NCBI GenBank assembly: GCA_046263195.1
Contig: JBHELG010000134.1
Span: forward strand, 1 to 24,872
Length of the DNA: 24,872 nt
Source of the DNA: JBHELG01 sp046263195
GTDB lineage: Bacteria > Actinomycetota > Nitriliruptoria > Nitriliruptorales > JAHWKO01
Direction of reading: 5' to 3'
Both the position numbers and the translations under genes were made by a program. The notes below the pieces were generated by a model. The model saw only the letters and a program-made list of their open reading frames with translations, had not been told where the DNA came from and ran no database searches. Shown here one piece after another: positions 1 to 6,902 of the stretch. The first letter of the stretch is position 1, and the number at the start of each line of letters is the position of its first letter.

Positions 1-684
1 AATGATGTTGGAGAGCGGGACTCGGAGCACACGATGCCACCTGCACCACCCGAAGCTGGCCACGAACCAACACCTCCGAGCGGGCTCTCGCCGGGCGCGA
101 CCCCTGATGCAAACGATCTGCCCGCATCTGATCGCGCTACCGAGGGCACGAGAGCGGGGAAGCCGGACAGCGCCACGGACGGAGCCCAACCTACGGTCGC
201 CGGCCTTCCCGACGACGTCCCTCAGCCCAGGCCCGGAGTCGCGGTCCCGGGTCCACCACGGGCAGGCCAGGAAGCAGGTATGCAAGCCGATCTTCCAACC
301 CAAGACATCAGAAGCACGCACACAGCCCCAAGCGAGACGCCCTCAAAGCCTGCGCGCTCACCCGCGACGAGCAGGCCTGGCACGGTCTCGGCCACGACCC
401 AGCTCGCCAGTAGCGGGCTTACAGGTAGCAGCCGACCTCGGCCCCGAACGAGGGAGCCGGGTATCCCAGCCGCAACCCCGACCACGCCCGAAACCACACC
501 CGATTCCTCGGCCCGGCCCGCGATGACTTCCAAGGGCCCCGTCACGGCCCATCCCATCGAGCCGTCCGGACCTCTCGAAGACCTGATTGACGGCATGAAA
601 AATGCCGCCCGTCAGATCAAGGATGCTGTCAGCGATGTTCTAAGCAACGATCACGACCAGCCGTCCCAGGAGCGGCAAGGATAG
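1..684 (+). CDS. Pro/Thr/Ser-rich protein of unknown function, 5' end outside window
   Basis: The frame is open from base 1 to a TAG at 682-684, so the start may lie upstream; the first internal ATG is at 34 and would give 216 residues. Most of the protein is low-complexity Pro, Ala, Thr, Ser and Gly without cysteine, typical of a disordered linker or tail. Only the last 40 residues look foldable: an amphipathic helix around LEDLIDGMKNAARQIKDAVS, then a polar tail. I recognise no family. An overlapping frame (2-526) is also open but is rich in Arg and Pro with no folded segment, so this one is preferred. Codon use is less GC-biased at third positions than in the housekeeping genes, which may mean acquired DNA or weak constraint. 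Whether it is expressed is uncertain. Confidence 0.45.
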   Translation, partial: NDVGERDSEHTMPPAPPEAGHEPTPPSGLSPGATPDANDLPASDRATEGTRAGKPDSATDGAQPTVAGLPDDVPQPRPGVAVPGPPRAGQEAGMQADLPTQDIRSTHTAPSETPSKPARSPATSRPGTVSATTQLASSGLTGSSRPRPRTREPGIPAATPTTPETTPDSSARPAMTSKGPVTAHPIEPSGPLEDLIDGMKNAARQIKDAVSDVLSNDHDQPSQERQG

Positions 685-742
685 CTCAAGGTATGGCAAA
701 CTCGAGGCTCTCACATGGTCGATCACCACGTGGAAAGTCCTG

Positions 743-826
743 ATGTTCGACAGCGAAATCTTGACTAGCGCTGTGCTCCTGGCAGCGTTTTCTATCTCAG
801 TACACCTCGCGGTCCACGAGGGGTAA
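743..826 (+). CDS. possible 27-residue hydrophobic peptide (weak candidate)
   Basis: In the 246-base gap between the Pro/Thr-rich gene and the next small gene, an ATG at 743 opens a 27-codon frame ending in TAA. The peptide has an acidic start (MFDSEIL) and one hydrophobic stretch (AVLLAAFSISVHLAV) that could sit in a membrane. A GGAAAG lies just upstream at a usable distance. A frame this short can easily arise by chance, and no family is recognised. The rest of the gap shows nothing convincing. Confidence 0.15.
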   Translation: MFDSEILTSAVLLAAFSISVHLAVHEG

Positions 827-930
827 CAGGCGGATCGAGTCAGCAATACGAGGCATGGCCCTCCGTCCAGGCGGCACCAAGTCACACTAGGTATCCTTTA
901 GTAGCAACATTCCTTATCGAAGGAACCCCG

Positions 931-1098
931 ATGTGGTTAGTGATTCTTTTGCTCCTGCTAGCCCTGCTGCTCGGCGGCGTCGGACTGTTCATCAAAGGGC
1001 TGAAGTGGGTGCTCATCATCGCACTCGTCCTGCTCGTCCTGAGCCTGTTCACGGGCTTTCGCCGCCGCCGCAGAGTAATGGGTCGCCGCCGCATGTAA
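931..1098 (+). CDS. small hydrophobic membrane protein, 55 residues
   Basis: ATG at 931 is preceded by AAGGA at a good distance. The 55-residue product has a first helix (WLVILLLLLALLLGGVGLFI), a short basic turn (KGLKW), a second helix (VLIIALVLLVLSLF) and a strongly basic tail with nine arginines after GF. This is a two-helix hairpin whose arginines should hold both ends in the cytoplasm. Actinobacterial genomes carry many such proteins of 45-60 residues with an LLLGG.G....K.L pattern, usually annotated only as hydrophobic protein; the resemblance is from memory. No biochemical role is known to me. The neighbours (DUF421, potassium channel) are also membrane proteins but do not form an operon with it. 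Confidence 0.6.
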   Translation: MWLVILLLLLALLLGGVGLFIKGLKWVLIIALVLLVLSLFTGFRRRRRVMGRRRM

Positions 1099-1160
1099 CG
1101 TGAACCCGTCTGAGAATGACGCCCCCGCGCGTCTCAGGCCACGCGTGGGATACCTCAAAG

Positions 1161-1733
1161 TCACTGCGAGGAGTGCTCGCGGACCCCACCACCCTCGGCC
1201 TCTTTCGCGAGTTCGTCCTTATCGATGACGTCGCCGTAGATATCCAGCTCCAATTTCCCCTCGCCGTGGATCACGCTCACGTCACCGGTGGTCTCCAAGA
1301 CCACCGCTCGGATCTCCTCGTAGTTCAGGACATTCGCTTCGCGCAGCTTTGCCCGGACGTCGTCTTCAGTGAGGCGGGCCCGGCGGAGGTTGTCACTGAG
1401 CATGTGCTCGCCTGCCATCAACAGCAGCGGCTCGTTGTCGACCACCTTGCTGAACTGAGCCACCCGCCGCAGCAGTGCGATCCCCGCCTGCACGGCGAAG
1501 AGCGTGCCGAGGGCGACCACGCCGGTAAGCAGAGAGGAGGAGGTCAAGCCCACGCTGGCAACCAGTTATCCGACTGCGACCGTAATGGCGAAGTCGAAGC
1601 TGGACATCTTCGAAAAGCTCCGCAGCCCGGTGATGCGGGTATAGACGATGGTGGAGATGAAGATGCCCAGCGTCGAGAGCACCGCCAGCAACAGCGTGGC
1701 CCACGTCGTTCCAAGCTTGCTCAGCACTTCCAC
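1161..1733 (-). pseudogene. DUF421 (YetF-like) membrane protein broken by one in-frame TAA
   Basis: Two consecutive open stretches in the same frame together encode a DUF421/YetF protein. The upstream part has a membrane helix (ATLLLAVLSTLGIFISTIVY) and the family hallmark TGLRSFSKMSSFDFAITVAVG. The downstream part has a second helix, then the soluble domain with DNEPLLLMAGEHML, LREANVLNYEEIRAVVLE and TGDVSVIHG. Between them codon 56 is TAA (TTA at 1566-1568 on the plus strand), where relatives usually have Ser after AVG; one C-to-A change of TCA would do this. The chosen start is GTG at 1733, with AAAGG upstream; an ATG at 1760 is an alternative. Intact length would be about 190 residues. 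The reading frame is otherwise undamaged, so the loss is recent, or it is a sequencing error. Restart after the stop would lose the first helix and signature. Confidence 0.8.
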
Positions 1734-2092
1734 CCTACGCCTTTCACATTGGCGGCCCATCGGTCCACGAGGGCCCTACATGGTTTGCGCACCCCTGGGA
1801 GCCGTTCCGGCCCTCGCCTGCCCATCACGTCCGCGTCACACCCGCAGGATAGGCCGCTCGCGTTCGTCAGCCGCCTCGTCCTCCAGGCTCACGCCACGAC
1901 GACAAGGTGCTTTGCCCCACTGGTCGCACTCGACCAAGCGCTCTTCCTTCAAATCACCGCCCGGACGTACGGGGTCCACTGTGGCCGCAGCCGTGGAGTC
2001 GAGAGCCTCGGGACCCCGCGGATCTTGATGCTAGACATCGAACTCGGATGGGAAAGATACCCGGGCCGAAGGCGGGACATCCCCCGTTCTTC
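1734..2092. other. intergenic stretch without recognisable gene
   Basis: About 360 bases between the start of the broken DUF421 gene and the end of the channel gene, both on the minus strand. Open frames here are short, Arg/Ser/Pro-rich and without a membrane segment or known motif. The stretch should hold the promoter of the DUF421 gene, but I cannot point to convincing -35 and -10 boxes. Confidence 0.4.
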
Positions 2093-2446
2093 TCAGTTTC
2101 GGCTGAGCTGTCGTAGCAGCCGATGAACGTCTCTTTCGGCGACCAGAATAGGGACTCGCTGTAGTCGGCCGCGTTCGAAGCGGCGGAGTCCGAACTCAAA
2201 AGCCACTATGGCCATAAGTATGTAGGCGCTTAGGGCGACAGCGAAGATTCCCATAACGACGATCATGCCGGGCGTGGTAGCGGGCCCATCACCGAAGCCG
2301 GTGGTACTGACGACCGTGAATGCCAGCCATACCCCTTCTCCGAAGGTTGTCCCCTCTAGCGAAGCCAGGAGCGCTCCGCCCACGACAGTGCCGCCGACAA
2401 GCAGGAAGAGGGCAACAAGCAGGAAGGCAGGGGCCCGAACCCGCAT
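2093..2446 (-). CDS. two-helix potassium-channel-type protein (Ion_trans_2)
   Basis: The 117-residue product has the layout of a minimal pore subunit: outer helix at about 7-28, a pore loop, a selectivity-filter-like STTGFGD at 47-53, and an inner helix at about 60-82. Potassium channels carry TVGYGD there; Phe for Tyr is tolerated in several families. Such subunits form tetramers in the inner membrane. The C-terminal 35 residues are basic and polar and there is no RCK/TrkA-N regulatory domain, so it is shorter than Kch- or MthK-type channels. ATG at 2446 is chosen over ATG at 2464 because AAGGAGG lies five bases upstream of it. The gene stands alone. Selectivity for K+ is inferred from the filter only. 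Confidence 0.75.
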   Translation of the reverse strand: MRVRAPAFLLVALFLLVGGTVVGGALLASLEGTTFGEGVWLAFTVVSTTGFGDGPATTPGMIVVMGIFAVALSAYILMAIVAFEFGLRRFERGRLQRVPILVAERDVHRLLRQLSRN

Positions 2447-2451
2447 CGAAT

Positions 2452-2458
2452 CCTCCTT
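2452..2458 (-). promoter_or_regulatory. strong ribosome binding site deciding the channel start
   Basis: The minus strand reads AAGGAGG, then ATTCG, then ATG. This near-perfect Shine-Dalgarno with a five-base spacer fixes the start at 2446 and excludes the ATG 18 bases upstream, which would place the site inside the coding region. Confidence 0.75.
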
Positions 2459-2718
2459 CAGCACCCAGCTGGGGAAAAGAACCTACTAACACGCGCTCAA
2501 CTGCAGTGGGCACCTTGCACAGAGCCCCAGGTACGGGGCGGGCACGAAACCGGGCGTCAGAACTCGGCGACGGGTCGGACCCCAACCGCTAGATTACGCG
2601 CGCTGCTGGGCCGGTGGCTATCGTGCCGGCATTCGACGCGTGACTGCACGCGCTTGGATCCTGGCACTCGTGCTGGTTCTTTCAGCCGTGATCGCCGAAC
2701 TCGGGGCGCTCAGGCTCG

Positions 2719-2778
2719 AGTTCGGTCACGTCCGAACTGGAAGCTCGACCGCTCTCGGATCCCCTTCAACAGGGATCC
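2719..2778 (+). repeat. two adjacent perfect inverted repeats
   Basis: AGTTCGG (2719-2725) pairs with CCGAACT (2732-2738) across six bases. After 18 bases GGATCCC (2757-2763) pairs with GGGATCC (2772-2778) across eight bases, followed by TTTCC. The second could be a weak rightward terminator, though its T-tract is short. No gene ends directly upstream on the plus strand. Confidence 0.4.
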
Positions 2779-2912
2779 TTTCCGCCGTCCTACCAAGCAA
2801 GGTGACTCGACCGTCCAGCGGGTGAGACAGGTTCGCTCCAGCAAACAGCGGCCGGGGCTGCTCGTCGCCTATCTTGCCGCCCTCTTCCTGTCTCTTGGTC
2901 GGGCTGCCCCCC

Positions 2913-2930
2913 GCGAGCGAAATCGCTCGC
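2913..2930. repeat. perfect 8-bp hairpin
   Basis: GCGAGCGA (2913-2920), AA, TCGCTCGC (2923-2930). The arms are perfectly complementary and would form a stable stem in RNA of either strand. No T-tract follows. It lies in the gene-free stretch. Confidence 0.35.
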
Positions 2931-3270
2931 CCCGTTGCTCGACGCAGGGGGGTGGCACCTTCGGCGCCGTAAGCCCCCGCGGGCCGCCTTCACCCTTCAT
3001 CCTCATCGGCCCCGGGTAAGCGCTACGACCGGGCGGAGTCGCAGCAAGACGACGCCCATGCGTTGCAACGTATCCGCCGCGGCCTCTACGACGTGAACAT
3101 GGCTGTCCCGTTCGTCTTGAGATGGACTCATGAGCTGATGTTGGGCACCACCTGAGACCTGAGACGCCGGTGCTGGCTGGCGACAGTGATTACGAGCCCT
3201 TCTATCCCCCCGCAGATCGTTGAAACGTGACCAAACGGGACCACCGGCGTCGCGTCCCAACGCCTTGACG

Positions 3271-3297
3271 CAAGAAAACCCCAGGTCATCAGGGGTT
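3271..3297 (-). terminator. Rho-independent-type terminator after tRNA-Thr
   Basis: On the minus strand, a few bases after the tRNA CCA, AACCCC and GGGGTT form a six-pair stem around a nine-base loop, followed by TTCTTG; four T in a row follow the G run. This fits the end of the topA-tmk-holB-tRNA transcription unit. The stem is modest and the T-tract is interrupted, so efficiency is uncertain. Confidence 0.6.
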
Positions 3298-3301
3298 CAG
3301 G

Positions 3302-3377
3302 TGGAGCTGGAGAGGGGACTTGAACCCCTGACCTGCCGCTTACGAGGCGGCTGCTCTGCCGACTGAGCTACTCCAGC
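3302..3377 (-). tRNA. tRNA-Thr, anticodon CGT
   Basis: A complete cloverleaf of 76 bases including an encoded CCA. The acceptor arms GCTGGAG and CTCCAGC pair perfectly. The D stem is GCTC/GAGC, the anticodon stem GCCGC/GCGGC with loop CTCGTAA (anticodon CGT, reading ACG threonine codons), and the T stem AGGGG/CCCCT with loop TTCAAGT. The discriminator base is T. The first ten bases overlap the end of holB, whose TAG stop is bases 8-10 of the tRNA, so the two are very probably cotranscribed and the tRNA is released by RNase P, destroying that message's 3' end. Confidence 0.95.
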
Positions 3378-4588
3378 GAGGAATGGAAGAAGGCGCGTGC
3401 AGGAGCGCGAGGATACCCGTGGGGGGTGGGCCCGCCAACGGCTCCCCCCTCAGCTCCGCCCCCCTTGAATCCGGCTGCCAGGCGCAACAGGAGCCTCTCG
3501 AGGTGGAGCTCCGGGTTTCCCTGACGTTCGAGGGCGTCGGCGCAGTCGCCGACCGCGGCGAGTCCGGCGAGCGCGACCGGGGCCGGTACGCGGGCGGCGT
3601 CACGCCGCAGCTGCGTGGCGTGGTCGGCGTTCACAGCTTGGGTAGGGGAGGCTCCCCCCGCGACGGCGAGAAGGTCGCGCAGGTAGGAGCCCAGATCGTC
3701 GAGAACGATCCGCAGAGCCCGTTGACGCTCGTCGCGCTCGAAGCGCTCGAACCGCTTCTGCAACCGCCCCTTCACCCCCGGCGGCCAGGCTCCCCCGAAA
3801 GACTCCTCGAGCCGGGCCATTTCAGCGGCATTGTTGGCGGCCTGTACCTTCCTCCGGTTGCGGGCCCAGGCATCGAGGGCTTTCGCGGTCGGCACGACCT
3901 CGGCCATCCCCCCGTCGAGCAGCCGTCCCACGATCTCGAGGTGCTCATGGCGAGCGGCTGCGACGTCGGGGTCGGCAAGATCGGTGAGCCGCTCTGGCGA
4001 TCCTATCGCCGCACGCACGAGCGCCGCCCGTTGCTCATCGGGGACGCAGAGCTCAGCGGCGTACTCGCCGAGGACCTCCACGCCCCACGGTACGAAATCG
4101 ACCCTTCGACAGCGGGAGATGACCGTATCGAGGAGCGCGTCCTCGTCCTCCGCCTCGAGGATCCACACGACCGACTCTGGCGGCTCCTCGAGCACCTTGA
4201 GGAACGCGTTCTGGGCGCCCTCGTTCATCCGGTCGGCTGCGACCACCCGGAGCACCTTGCGACAGCCTTCGACGAGAGTGCGGCTCGCCGCAAGGATCCA
4301 CTCCTCTCGCACGGCGTCGACCACGTGGTAGGCGCCTTCGGGCTCGAACTCGCGGAGCGCGGGATGGGTGCCGGCCTCTACCCGCCGGCAGGTCGAGCAC
4401 GCCCCGCACGCGCCTCCCGCGCTGCGGTTCGGGCAGTTGAGGTCCGCCGCGAGTGCCCGCACCGCCTCGCGTTGACCGACTCCTGGAGAGCCGATGAAAA
4501 GCCAGGCGTGGGAGACTTCATCGTGCTCGACGGCAGTGCGCAGCGTCGCTGTCGCGGCAGACTGGCCCAGGACCCGGTCCCACATCAC
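3368..4588 (-). CDS. holB: DNA polymerase III delta-prime subunit (clamp loader)
   Basis: Delta-prime is a non-hydrolysing AAA+ subunit of the clamp loader that places the beta clamp on DNA. The start matches the family (WDRVLGQSAATATLRTAV, then SHAWLFIGSPGVG). The P-loop-like GSPGVGQR at 33-40 has Gln in place of the catalytic Lys, as expected for delta-prime. The zinc module has Cys at 52, 61, 64 and 67, and the SRC sensor motif is at 158-160. At about 400 residues it is of normal actinobacterial length. GTG at 4588 overlaps the tmk stop by four bases; the adjoining ATG at 4585 is equally possible, and either way the two are translationally coupled. Oddity: the last 30 residues (Gly/Pro/Ala-rich, ending HSSLE) look non-conserved, and the stop codon lies within tRNA-Thr. 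Confidence 0.93.
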   Translation of the reverse strand: MMWDRVLGQSAATATLRTAVEHDEVSHAWLFIGSPGVGQREAVRALAADLNCPNRSAGGACGACSTCRRVEAGTHPALREFEPEGAYHVVDAVREEWILAASRTLVEGCRKVLRVVAADRMNEGAQNAFLKVLEEPPESVVWILEAEDEDALLDTVISRCRRVDFVPWGVEVLGEYAAELCVPDEQRAALVRAAIGSPERLTDLADPDVAAARHEHLEIVGRLLDGGMAEVVPTAKALDAWARNRRKVQAANNAAEMARLEESFGGAWPPGVKGRLQKRFERFERDERQRALRIVLDDLGSYLRDLLAVAGGASPTQAVNADHATQLRRDAARVPAPVALAGLAAVGDCADALERQGNPELHLERLLLRLAAGFKGGGAEGGAVGGPTPHGYPRAPARAFFHSSLE

Positions 4589-6768
4589 GTGTCGACGGGA
4601 CGGGTCTCGGACGCCCGGATGTCGGCGGTCGGTTCCCGGTCTCCGTGTCCGGGAGAGCCGGTCGCCTCTGCAAGGTGGTGCTCGCCTCGGCCGGCAGGGG
4701 CTTCGTCGTCAGCGCCGGCCTCGACTTTGAGGAGTCGCAGGATCGCCCCGCGGATCTCCGCATGCACGTCTTCGGGAGGTCTCGAGGCGTCGACGACCAC
4801 GAAACGGTCGGGTGCTGCGCCGGCCAAGCGCCGGTAGGCCTGGTTCACGGCACGGTGGAACGGGAGCCCTTCGCCCTCGAGGCGGTCGGTGCCCGTGCCC
4901 CGACGTCGCAGACCCTCATCCGCTTCGAGGTCGAGCAGGATGACCGCGTCGGGTTGGAGGTCTCCGGTTCCCCATCGGTTGATCTCTTGGACGGGCTGCT
5001 CGCCGAGCCCCCGTCCCACCCCCTGATAGGCGATGGACGAGTCCACGTAGCGGTCGCAGAGCACGACCGCTCCTCGCTCGAGCGCCGGCCGGATCACCTC
5101 CTCGGTGTGCTGGGCGCGGGCGGCGGCGTAGAGGAGCGCTTCCGTGCGCTCGGTGATATCGCTCTCGGGGTCGAGCAGCAGTTCGCGCACCGCTTCCCCG
5201 AGGTCGGTGCCGCCGGGCTCACGGGTGACGACGACTTCGAAGCCTTCGCGTTCCAGTGCCGGGCGTAGCAGCCGCATCTGGGTCGTCTTCCCAGCGCCCT
5301 CGCCACCCTCGAAAACGACGAACCAACCGGAAGCGGCTGGAGCGAGCGGCTCGTCGGACTCGTCCCGTTCGACGTCGCTGACCTCGAACTCACGCTCGCC
5401 TTTCACCCGTTGCAGCTGCCGCGCGGACAGGGCCGCACCGACGATGGCGATGAGGCCTCCCACGGCCATGGTTATGCGCACACCGCCGATCCGGTAGCCG
5501 GGACCGACCTCCGTGCCGAGCACGCCAACCGCGGCCGGGGCGAGCACGAGACTGGCGAACAGCGCCAGGCGAACGCCGGTGTTGAAGGCTGCGAACGCCC
5601 GTCCCCGCACCTCGTCACCGGTGCTCTCCTGCAGCATCGTGTAGCCGCTCACGAAGGCGAGGCCGGCGCCAATGCCCATGATGAAAGCAGCCGCGGAAGC
5701 GCTCCACAGTCCGGGCATGAAGGCGGCGACGGCCGCGAACAGCCCTCCGATGCCGATCCCCGGGCCGAACACCCTGTCCTTGCCGAAGCGCTCCTCAGCC
5801 CATACCGCCGCGAACAGGCCGACGAGCATGCCGCCGCCCGTGAAGGCGACGAGCAGACCGAACCCGGTCTGACCCGCCCCGACGATGCTGACGAAGAGCT
5901 TCGCCACGGCGAACAGCACGCCGCCTGCGAAGGCCGCGGCCATGACTCCCCCGACGAGGCCTCGCACACGGGGGCGAGTGACGACGAACCGCAGTCCCTC
6001 CTTCAGCTCCTCCCACGCGTTCGGCTCCTCCTCCTGCTCGGGGAGCTGGGTCCTCGATTCCCGGTGGCGGGGAATGTCCATGCCGGCGAACAGCACCGCG
6101 GACAGCAGGAAGGTCACCGCGTTGGCCCAGATCGCCACCGCCTCAGGGCGCTGCTGCAGGAACTGGCTGTCCGGGAGCAGTGCTTGCAGGCCCACGAACG
6201 CCGCGAACAGCACTCCACCGAGCGGCAGCGTGCCGTAGGTGACGCTGAGCGTCAGCTGGTTGGCCTGGACCAGCTGTCTGCGAGGGACGATGTTGGGAAG
6301 CGTCGCCTCCTTCGCGGGCACGAACAGCATGGAGAGGACCTCCACGGCGAACGACGCCACGAACAGCTGGAAGAAGTCCTGGGAGAAGGGAATGACGGCC
6401 ATGATGAGGCCCCGTCCGACGTCCGTCGCGACGAGGGTCCGCTTGCGGTCCCAGCGGTCGGCGTAGACGCCGGCCACGGGGCCGAGGACCATGACCGGCA
6501 GGATGCGGGCGATCATGACTCCGGACAGCGCGAACGCGGCCGCCCGCGAAGCGTGACCGATAATGGTCTCGGTGAGAGCGAGGATGGCCAGGACCCCGAC
6601 CCAGTCGCCCAGGCTCGACGTCATGGACGCGAGGAAGAAGCGCCGGTAGGTGGGGTCGCCGAGCAGGGCGAGATGGGCAGGACGCCTCGTGGCGATCAGC
6701 CCGCCAAACAGCTCGATGTCATCGTCAGCTGACACGCGGCCCAAGGACTCCGATCCACAGCACGGCAC
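4585..6768 (-). CDS. tmk: MFS transporter fused to thymidylate kinase
   Basis: One 727-residue chain joins two proteins. Residues 40-450 form a major-facilitator membrane domain with many helices and the loop motif ADRWDRKR at 103-110. After a charged linker (451-480) comes a complete dTMP kinase (481-683): P-loop FEGGEGAGKTT, TREPGGT near 515, CDRYVDSSIAYQG near 571, and an Arg-rich lid (RRRGTGTDRLEG). The kinase makes dTDP from dTMP and ATP for DNA synthesis, at the cytoplasmic face of the membrane. The same fusion is known from Streptomyces next to topA (recalled), so it is not an assembly artefact. The transported substrate is unknown. The start is GTG at 6768; GTG at 6735 is an alternative. 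A polar tail of about 40 residues follows the kinase. It overlaps holB by four bases. Confidence 0.92.
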   Translation of the reverse strand: MPCCGSESLGRVSADDDIELFGGLIATRRPAHLALLGDPTYRRFFLASMTSSLGDWVGVLAILALTETIIGHASRAAAFALSGVMIARILPVMVLGPVAGVYADRWDRKRTLVATDVGRGLIMAVIPFSQDFFQLFVASFAVEVLSMLFVPAKEATLPNIVPRRQLVQANQLTLSVTYGTLPLGGVLFAAFVGLQALLPDSQFLQQRPEAVAIWANAVTFLLSAVLFAGMDIPRHRESRTQLPEQEEEPNAWEELKEGLRFVVTRPRVRGLVGGVMAAAFAGGVLFAVAKLFVSIVGAGQTGFGLLVAFTGGGMLVGLFAAVWAEERFGKDRVFGPGIGIGGLFAAVAAFMPGLWSASAAAFIMGIGAGLAFVSGYTMLQESTGDEVRGRAFAAFNTGVRLALFASLVLAPAAVGVLGTEVGPGYRIGGVRITMAVGGLIAIVGAALSARQLQRVKGEREFEVSDVERDESDEPLAPAASGWFVVFEGGEGAGKTTQMRLLRPALEREGFEVVVTREPGGTDLGEAVRELLLDPESDITERTEALLYAAARAQHTEEVIRPALERGAVVLCDRYVDSSIAYQGVGRGLGEQPVQEINRWGTGDLQPDAVILLDLEADEGLRRRGTGTDRLEGEGLPFHRAVNQAYRRLAGAAPDRFVVVDASRPPEDVHAEIRGAILRLLKVEAGADDEAPAGRGEHHLAEATGSPGHGDREPTADIRASETRPVDT

Positions 6769-6837
6769 CTGCTGTGTGCGCCCGTGGCATTCTTCCTCGC
6801 TTCCGACCGCGGGTCCCGGGGGTCCCCTGGCTCATGG

Positions 6838-6855
6838 TCGAGCCTTGTGGCTCGA
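6838..6855. repeat. hairpin in the topA-tmk gap
   Basis: TCGAGCC (6838-6844), TTGT, GGCTCGA (6849-6855): a perfect seven-pair stem with a four-base loop, about 48 bases past the topA stop on the minus strand. There is no T-tract, so it is not a classical terminator. It could be a processing or stabilising hairpin, or an attenuator between topA and tmk. Confidence 0.4.
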
Positions 6856-6902
6856 GCTGGCAGAGTCGTCTTCGTCGCTAGCCGGCTCGCACCGGGGCTC
6901 GG

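Larger units (their letters stand above)
2447..3270. other. long stretch without supported gene, several hairpins
   Basis: About 820 bases between the channel gene and the terminator after tRNA-Thr. Frames on both strands are short and Arg/Pro-rich. The best candidate, GTG at 2640 (61 residues), starts with a signal-like helix (AWILALVLVLSAVIAELGAL) but then becomes featureless and lacks a clear ribosome binding site. A minus-strand frame at 3003-3260 ends in a hydrophobic stretch but matches nothing I know. Three short perfect inverted repeats lie here (2719-2738, 2757-2778, 2913-2930). It could be decayed accessory DNA or contain an unrecognised RNA. Confidence 0.45.

Noticed and set aside
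1566..1568. Programmed readthrough or recoding of the TAA in the DUF421 gene
   Set aside because: TAA is not used for selenocysteine or pyrrolysine, and no slippery site or stimulatory structure was seen; a mutation is simpler.
2640..2825. 61-codon frame with a signal-like N-terminus
   Set aside because: There is no clear ribosome binding site, no structure after the hydrophobic start, and a hairpin lies within it.
3383..4837. Long plus-strand frame of 484 codons opposite holB and tmk
   Set aside because: It is antisense to two clearly recognisable genes, has no known motif, and arises from the high-GC codon pattern.
5410..6732. Long plus-strand frame of 440 codons opposite the MFS domain
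   Set aside because: Composition is His/Glu/Arg/Gly-rich without a fold pattern; the minus strand encodes a clear transporter.
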